A DNA stretch of 45,717 bases, from positions 1 through 45,717 of the forward strand of contig NZ_PVNL01000136.1 in NCBI RefSeq assembly GCF_002994635.1. Direction: 5' to 3'. The notes beneath the pieces were generated by a model that was not told where the DNA came from, did no database searches, and worked only from the letters and a program-made list of their open reading frames with translations. Position numbers and translations under genes: made by a program. Origin of the DNA: Enhygromyxa salina. GTDB lineage: Bacteria > Myxococcota_A > Polyangia > Nannocystales > Nannocystaceae. Shown in pieces: positions 40,725 through 45,717 of this stretch. Within the stretch, counting starts at the first letter, position 1; each line of letters opens with the position of its first letter.

Positions 40725-43700
40725 GTGAGTCACACTCGTGTCGCGGTCGTACAGATCGACTTCCATCCAGCTGCGCTCGTCGATCGACGCTCGACTCTCG
40801 AAGATCCCCTGTTCGAGCTGCACGCCCTCAGTCACCTGCTCCCGGCGAGTGGCCTGGTCCCGGAACAGTTGGTCGAGCCGTTTACCCAGCTTCGTGCTCG
40901 GGTCCGACGCGAACACAACCGCATGCTGCTGCTCAAGCTCCGCGCGGTGCTCGAGCGCTGCCAGGCGTGGGGTGTGAAGTTGGTCGTGTTGCCCGAGTAC
41001 TCGGTGAGTGCGGAGCTACTGCCAGACCTCGCCGCGCTCGCGCCGGAGCTGGTGGTGGTCGCGGGCACCCACGCGGTCGAGCGAGCGCAACGGCGCGCGG
41101 GGATCTACGCCCAGCTCGGCTGGCCCGAGTCGCCGCGATCGGGCATGGCCGTCGCACCGGTGCTACATCGCGGCCGCTTGATCGCGCTACAGCCCAAGCT
41201 CAGCGCCACGGAGCCGGAGCGCGGCAACTTGGTCTGTGGGGATCGCTGGGATCCGATCGCGTTCGAGCTTGGCGGTGGTCCTGCGGTCCCCGGGCCGCTC
41301 GGCGTGATGATCTGTCTGGACTTCTTGTTCCGCGAGCGGCCCAAGCACCGCGAGCAGGTTGGGCCCGGCCTCGACGAGGTTCGGTTCCTCGCGGTGCCCA
41401 GCTACACGCCCTGGCACAGCGCGGGCGAGTTCGCGGCCGAGGCCTGGCAAGAGGCGCGCCGCTACGGTCGGCCGGTGCTGTGGGCAAACGTCGCGTCGCA
41501 GGGCGGCAGCTCGATCTTCGTGGATGAGGGGCGAGCCAGCGATCTGCGTGACTATCCCCGCCGGGTCGGGCTGCTGGAGGCTGGCGATGAGGGGGTGATC
41601 GTGGCCGACGTCGATCTTGGCTATCGCCGGGTCGGTGACTCCACGCGCTACGCTGGCGACAGAATAGTCAAGCCGATAGCGGTCGCGTCGTTGGTGTATC
41701 GGCATCATCCGATCGGCGATCGCTACGCCGGGTGGGTAGGAGAGTTCGAGCGTCGCTTGGAGACGATCAACGCGGACGAGGCGGCCGATCTGGTCGTGGC
41801 CGCGCGAGCACATCTGAGCGAGGCCGCGTCGCTGCCAGCCGGACAAGCTCGGCACCGAAGGATTCGGCGGCTGCTCGCCGAGATCGACGGCATCACCGTC
41901 GTCGAGGAATTTCGGCAGTTCACCCGCGAGGTCGTGCTCCCTGGCGCCGCGCTGCCGCTCGGTGTGCTGCGGCAGGTCTGGGCACGCGAGTGTGCGGACA
42001 TCGTGTTCGACTGGATGCGAGCGCATCGGGGCGAGGGGTTGGAGGAGGTCGAGCGGCGGCTGCGGGCGGGCGGGAAGTTGGAGGTCGAGGCCGAGCACTG
42101 GACCGAGGCTGGGATCGAGGCGCTGGGTGTGACGAGCCAGGCGATTCGTGCTGGTGACGAGGTCGAGACGGTCGAGCAACGCGCGGCGCAGGTGCAGGTG
42201 CAGGTGCGCGAGCGAGTGCCCAGCTCGATGTCGCTGCACCAGCACGAACTCGTGGGCGAAGGCTTGAGCTTGGTGTTTCGGGCGGTGCCAGGGGCGCTTC
42301 AGATACTCCCGGCAGCGCTCGTGCACGAGGGCAGGAGCGTCGCGTTTCACGAGTATTGGTCGTTGAGGCAGCTCGCGTCTGCCCGCCGCTCGTGGCTACT
42401 CCAGCGTGCCCAGGGCCGGCTCGACGCCTCGGTGCTCGGCGTCCACGGGCTCGACGGCGCGGCTGTGCTCGTGTGTGTCCGCGAGGATGATCGACGGATC
42501 TTGCTGGCCAACACCAAGGGTGAAGACGCCGCTTGGCTGCGGGATCACGCCACGAAGATCGTGCGGGTCGCGGAGTCGTGCTGCGACGAGCTGCGCTGGA
42601 TCGACGCGAGCGAACAGGACACCGCGATCGATGGGCTGCTCGAGCGCTTCACGGGGGCCCGCTCGGTGATCGACGCCGCCGTCGAGTTTCAGCTTCGCAC
42701 GCTCAATCAGGCGTCTGCGCAGGTGCTGGTGCGCGTGGATGACAGCGAAGCACAAACCGTCGGCCTCGAGGCGCTCGACACGTGGCTGCAAGCTTCCGAT
42801 CAAGCAGCGTTGGTCGTGGGCGCGTTTGGGACTGGCAAGTCGACCTTGCTCGCGCAGTGGTGTCAGCGCCGATGGCAGCAGCCAGGCCCGCGACCGATCC
42901 TCGCCAACCTGGCGACGGGTGGACACAGCGAACCTATCGGAGCCCTGGTCGTGGCCGCTGGCCGCGACGGGGCGTCCGAGCCCGACCGCGCCGCGCTCGC
43001 GCTGCTGTTGCTCGAGCGCAAGCTGATCGCGTGCTTCGACGGCTTCGACGAGGTGGTGACGCGACTCGTGTTCGACGACGTGCCCCAACACATGGCGAAG
43101 TTGCTCGAGGTCGCGGGGGATCGCGGCAAGGTGCTGGTGGGCTCGCGGGACCACTACTTCTCGAGCAACGCCGTCGCCGAGCAGGACATGCACAAAGCGC
43201 TCGCGCGGGCGGGCACACAGGGGCTCACGCGCGTGCGCCTGCAGCCGTTTGGCGCCGAGCAGGTCGCGGAGGTCGTCAGCCAATTCATCACCGACGTCGA
43301 GCACCAGCAGCGGGTACTCGAGAAGATCCGCTCGACCTACGACCTCGAGGATCTCGTGCAGACGCCGATGCTACTGAGCATGGTGTTGCAGACGATCGAC
43401 CAGCTCGCGCCCGGGGCTCGGGTCGGCTCGGCCGCCATCTACGAGCGCTATCTCGAGCGCTTCTTGGACCACGCGGAGGTCGGCGACAAGGAGCTGTTTT
43501 CACGCGCGAGCAAGCGGGCGTTCGCCGAGGTGCTCGCCGCCGAGCTGTGGCGCAGCGGCGAGCCGTCGCTGAGCTATGCGCAGCTGCACGAGTCGGTGGC
43601 GGCTGGACTCAACGAGGCGCTGCCGACCAACGTGCCGCAAGAAGCAGCGTTTTTGGAGATCCAGGGCGGCTCGTTCCTGGTGCGAGAAGGCGACGACCGA

Positions 43701-45717
43701 TTCCGCTTTGCGCACAAGTCGTTCCTCGAATTCTTCATGGCCAAGGGCCTGCTCGCCGGGCTCGAGCGCAGCCCCGAGCAGGTGCTGGACACGGCTCGGC
43801 TGACGCCAGAGGTCGCGGCGTTCGTGGCCGAGCTGCTGCGCGCGCGCGGGACTGTGGTGGATGACCCGGCGATCACCGCGTTGCAGCGGTGGTTGGTCGG
43901 GGGGCGCGAGGCTCGTCTAGGGGAGAGCGTGCGCGCGGCTGGCAACGCGCTGCGCTTGCTTCGTGATGTCGCCCGGGAGTTCGAGCAGCGCGCGGGTTGG
44001 GTGCCGGAGCGGGCGGATCTGCGGCGCGTGAAGTTCGATGGAGAAGAGCTGGTCGGGGTGCGCTTGCATGGCGCTCGGCTTGGACGCGCGCGCCTGATCG
44101 GGGTTGATTTTGGTGACGCGGATCTGCGGGGGGTGGCGATGCGAGACGCGATCGTGCGGGATTCACGGTTCAGGGGGGCGCAGCTCGATGACGTGGACTT
44201 CGAGCGGGCTGACCTCTCCGGGGTCGAGGGGCACGCGTGCTCGCTCCGTGGCGCGAGCTTTCGCAAGGTACAGATGCGGCTGGCGACCTGGACGGCGTGT
44301 GATTGGGCGGGAGCGGTGATCGAGGGGGTAGAGGTTGGGCCGACGATCGTCGATGAACGGGATCCAATCGCGAGCGGCCTGCGGCCGCCCATGCGTGGTT
44401 CGAGCTTGGCGCTCGGCTTGGGGCACTCGGACTGGGTCACCTCCGTGGCCTGGTCCCCCGATGGCCGCCGCATCGCTTCCGCTTCTCACGACAACACCAT
44501 CCGCATCTGGGACGCCGACGACGGCCGCAACCTCTCCACCCTCAACGGGCACTCGAGCTGGGTCACCTCCGTGGCCTGGTCCCCCGATGGCCGCCGCATC
44601 GCTTCCGCTTCCCACGACGACACCATCCGCATCTGGGACGCCGACGACGGCCGCAACCTCTCCACCCTCAACGGGCACTCGCACTCGGTCACCTCCGTGG
44701 CCTGGTCCCCCGATGGCCGCCGCATCGCTTCCGCTTCCCACGACAACACCATCCGCATCTGGGACGCCGACGACGGCCGCAACCTCTCCACCCTCAACGG
44801 GCACTCGGACGCGGTCACCTCCGTGGCCTGGTCCCCCGATGGCCGCCGCATCGCTTCCGCTTCCCACGACAACACCATCCGCATCTGGGACGCCGACGAC
44901 GGCCGCAGCCTCTCCACCCTCAACGGGCACTCGAACTCGGTCACCTCCGTGGCCTGGTCCCCCGATGGCCGCCGCATCGCTTCCGCTTCCATCGACCACA
45001 CCATTCATATCTGGGACGCCGACGACGGCCGCAGCCTCTCCACCCTCAACGGGCACTCGGACTGGGTCACCTCCGTGGCCTGGTCCCCCGATGGCCGCCG
45101 CATCGCTTCCGCTTCCATCGACCACACCATCCATATCTGGGACGCCGACGACGGGCGCAACCTCTCCACCCTCAACGGGCACTCACGCCCGGTCACCTCC
45201 GTGGCCTGGTCCCCCGATGGCCGCCGCATCGCTTCCGCTTCCGACGACCACACCATCCGCATCTGGGATGCCGACGACGGCCGCAACCTCTCCACCCTCA
45301 ACGGGCACTCGAACTGGGTCACCTCCGTGGCCTGGTCCCCCGATGGCCGCCGCATCGCTTCCGCCTCCGACGACGACACCATCCGCATCTGGGACGCCGA
45401 GGACGGGCGCAACCTCTCCACCCTCAACGGGCACTCGAGCGGGGTCACCTCCGTGGCCTGGTCCCCCGATGGCCGCCGCATCGCTTCCGCTTCTCACGAC
45501 GACACCATCCGCATCTGGGACGCCGACGACGGCCGCAACCTCTCCACCCTCAACGGGCACTCGAGCGGGGTCACCTCCGTGGCCTGGTCCCCCGATGGCC
45601 GCCGCATCGCTTCCGCTTCCCACGACGACACCATCCGCATCTGGGACGCCGACGACGGCCGCAACCTCTCCACCCTCAACGGGCACTCGCACTCGGTCAC
45701 CTCCGTGGCCTGGTCCC
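40725..45717 (+). CDS. Nitrilase-NACHT-pentapeptide-WD40 STAND protein (3' end beyond window)
   Basis: One frame of at least 1664 codons from GTG 40725, the first start after an in-frame TAG at 40713. Domain order: (1) nitrilase-fold hydrolase, about 1-330, with the complete triad Glu91 (VVLPEYS), Lys158 (LQPKLSATEPERG) and Cys197 (GVMICLDFL); (2) an unrecognised linker of about 330 residues; (3) a NACHT NTPase with Walker A GAFGTGKST (699-707), Walker B CFDGFDE (770-776), TPMLLSMVLQ, and FRFAHKSFLEFFMAKGL near 1000; (4) pentapeptide repeats (A(D/N)LxX type) about 1097-1202; (5) WD40 repeats from 1233 off the edge. NACHT proteins are STAND switches that oligomerise on sensing a trigger; the nitrilase would be the effector. 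Probably immunity or self/non-self conflict; the trigger is unknown. No partner gene is evident upstream. Confidence 0.88.
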   Translation, partial: MSHTRVAVVQIDFHPAALVDRRSTLEDPLFELHALSHLLPASGLVPEQLVEPFTQLRARVRREHNRMLLLKLRAVLERCQAWGVKLVVLPEYSVSAELLPDLAALAPELVVVAGTHAVERAQRRAGIYAQLGWPESPRSGMAVAPVLHRGRLIALQPKLSATEPERGNLVCGDRWDPIAFELGGGPAVPGPLGVMICLDFLFRERPKHREQVGPGLDEVRFLAVPSYTPWHSAGEFAAEAWQEARRYGRPVLWANVASQGGSSIFVDEGRASDLRDYPRRVGLLEAGDEGVIVADVDLGYRRVGDSTRYAGDRIVKPIAVASLVYRHHPIGDRYAGWVGEFERRLETINADEAADLVVAARAHLSEAASLPAGQARHRRIRRLLAEIDGITVVEEFRQFTREVVLPGAALPLGVLRQVWARECADIVFDWMRAHRGEGLEEVERRLRAGGKLEVEAEHWTEAGIEALGVTSQAIRAGDEVETVEQRAAQVQVQVRERVPSSMSLHQHELVGEGLSLVFRAVPGALQILPAALVHEGRSVAFHEYWSLRQLASARRSWLLQRAQGRLDASVLGVHGLDGAAVLVCVREDDRRILLANTKGEDAAWLRDHATKIVRVAESCCDELRWIDASEQDTAIDGLLERFTGARSVIDAAVEFQLRTLNQASAQVLVRVDDSEAQTVGLEALDTWLQASDQAALVVGAFGTGKSTLLAQWCQRRWQQPGPRPILANLATGGHSEPIGALVVAAGRDGASEPDRAALALLLLERKLIACFDGFDEVVTRLVFDDVPQHMAKLLEVAGDRGKVLVGSRDHYFSSNAVAEQDMHKALARAGTQGLTRVRLQPFGAEQVAEVVSQFITDVEHQQRVLEKIRSTYDLEDLVQTPMLLSMVLQTIDQLAPGARVGSAAIYERYLERFLDHAEVGDKELFSRASKRAFAEVLAAELWRSGEPSLSYAQLHESVAAGLNEALPTNVPQEAAFLEIQGGSFLVREGDDRFRFAHKSFLEFFMAKGLLAGLERSPEQVLDTARLTPEVAAFVAELLRARGTVVDDPAITALQRWLVGGREARLGESVRAAGNALRLLRDVAREFEQRAGWVPERADLRRVKFDGEELVGVRLHGARLGRARLIGVDFGDADLRGVAMRDAIVRDSRFRGAQLDDVDFERADLSGVEGHACSLRGASFRKVQMRLATWTACDWAGAVIEGVEVGPTIVDERDPIASGLRPPMRGSSLALGLGHSDWVTSVAWSPDGRRIASASHDNTIRIWDADDGRNLSTLNGHSSWVTSVAWSPDGRRIASASHDDTIRIWDADDGRNLSTLNGHSHSVTSVAWSPDGRRIASASHDNTIRIWDADDGRNLSTLNGHSDAVTSVAWSPDGRRIASASHDNTIRIWDADDGRSLSTLNGHSNSVTSVAWSPDGRRIASASIDHTIHIWDADDGRSLSTLNGHSDWVTSVAWSPDGRRIASASIDHTIHIWDADDGRNLSTLNGHSRPVTSVAWSPDGRRIASASDDHTIRIWDADDGRNLSTLNGHSNWVTSVAWSPDGRRIASASDDDTIRIWDAEDGRNLSTLNGHSSGVTSVAWSPDGRRIASASHDDTIRIWDADDGRNLSTLNGHSSGVTSVAWSPDGRRIASASHDDTIRIWDADDGRNLSTLNGHSHSVTSVAWS
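44421..45717 (+). repeat. 126-bp WD40-coding tandem repeats (10 full plus partial)
   Basis: Units begin at 44421 and every 126 bases to 45681, an exact 42-codon period. Each encodes GHSxxVTSVAWSPDGRRIAS, then ASxDxTIxIWDADDGR and a short linker LSTLN. Synonymous differences are few. Amino-acid differences concentrate in the two codons after GHS, the codon after SAS, the one after the next Asp, and an Arg/His position. The array is cut by the window end, and near-identity means copy number may be mis-assembled. Confidence 0.97.

Noticed and set aside
40175..41527. Plus-strand frame overlapping the lipoprotein and nitrilase starts
   Set aside because: Only about 35 codons near 40330-40440 look protein-like (part of the frameshifted remnant); the rest is Arg/Ala-rich shadow.
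42396..43304. Minus-strand frame within the NACHT domain
   Set aside because: Antisense to clear Walker A and B motifs; no independent features.
44163..45692. Long repetitive minus-strand frames across the WD40 array
   Set aside because: The 126-bp period is a multiple of three, so any open frame stays open; the plus strand gives genuine WD40 sequence.
44421..45717. Possible CRISPR-like array
   Set aside because: Units are 126 bp, directly adjacent, coding and in frame; there are no short repeats with unique spacers.

Overview
The window is a high-GC chromosomal segment that looks like a deltaproteobacterial myxobacterium, probably of the Nannocystis/Plesiocystis/Enhygromyxa side. The pointers are a Myxococcus-type cysteine-rich repeat lipoprotein, Gly-Asp spacer tracts encoded by GTCGCC runs, many predicted lipoproteins, and a giant STAND NTPase with WD40 repeats. 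The organism call is an inference; there is no rRNA in the window.

Region 1 (1-19.7 kb) is the replication-origin neighbourhood. dnaA (minus strand, start 18893) faces away from an AT-rich intergenic region with one perfect and several near-consensus DnaA boxes (probable oriC). dnaN and recF lie about 15 kb beyond dnaA instead of next to it. Between them sit a DUF885 lipoprotein, the benzoyl-CoA pathway genes boxC-boxB with a promoter-proximal dyad, a cysteine-rich repeat lipoprotein, a divergent HATPase-DUF4325 / OST-HTH pair with a possible small RNA between, aroA with an rRNA m5U methyltransferase, a one-chain MlaF-MlaE-type lipid transporter, and a CofD-related protein.

Region 2 (19.7-24.5 kb, plus strand) is the conserved rpmH-rnpA-yidD-yidC-jag(khpB)-mnmE cluster with a good sigma70-type promoter in front of rpmH. 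Region 3 (24.5-32.2 kb) holds envelope and metabolic genes: a Pro/Glu/Lys-rich lipoprotein, an L-2-hydroxyglutarate oxidase-like flavoenzyme, a beta-barrel outer-membrane protein, a two-helix membrane protein, a small coiled-coil lipoprotein, an M17 aminopeptidase, and a FolB-cupin fusion.

Region 4 (32.2-40.7 kb) is an accessory region with gene debris: a large HExxH protein, a patatin-like lipoprotein without its nucleophile, remnants of an IS91-type transposase, tryptophanyl-tRNA synthetase, a TPR protein and a calpain-like protease, a frameshifted gene, and a few intact proteins of unknown function.

Region 5 (40.7 kb to the edge) is one open reading frame of at least 1664 codons: nitrilase-fold hydrolase, NACHT NTPase, pentapeptide repeats, then at least ten nearly identical 126-bp WD40 repeats running off the window. 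Differences between the WD40 copies concentrate in a few codons predicted to face the top of the propeller. This architecture fits a STAND-type conflict or defence sensor with a nitrilase effector and is the strongest candidate for an undescribed system here. A second candidate is the HATPase-DUF4325 / small RNA / OST-HTH locus at 9.4-11.6 kb. A dispersed intergenic repeat (four copies, each with a GC-rich hairpin followed by a conserved CCACACATG) marks several gene ends.
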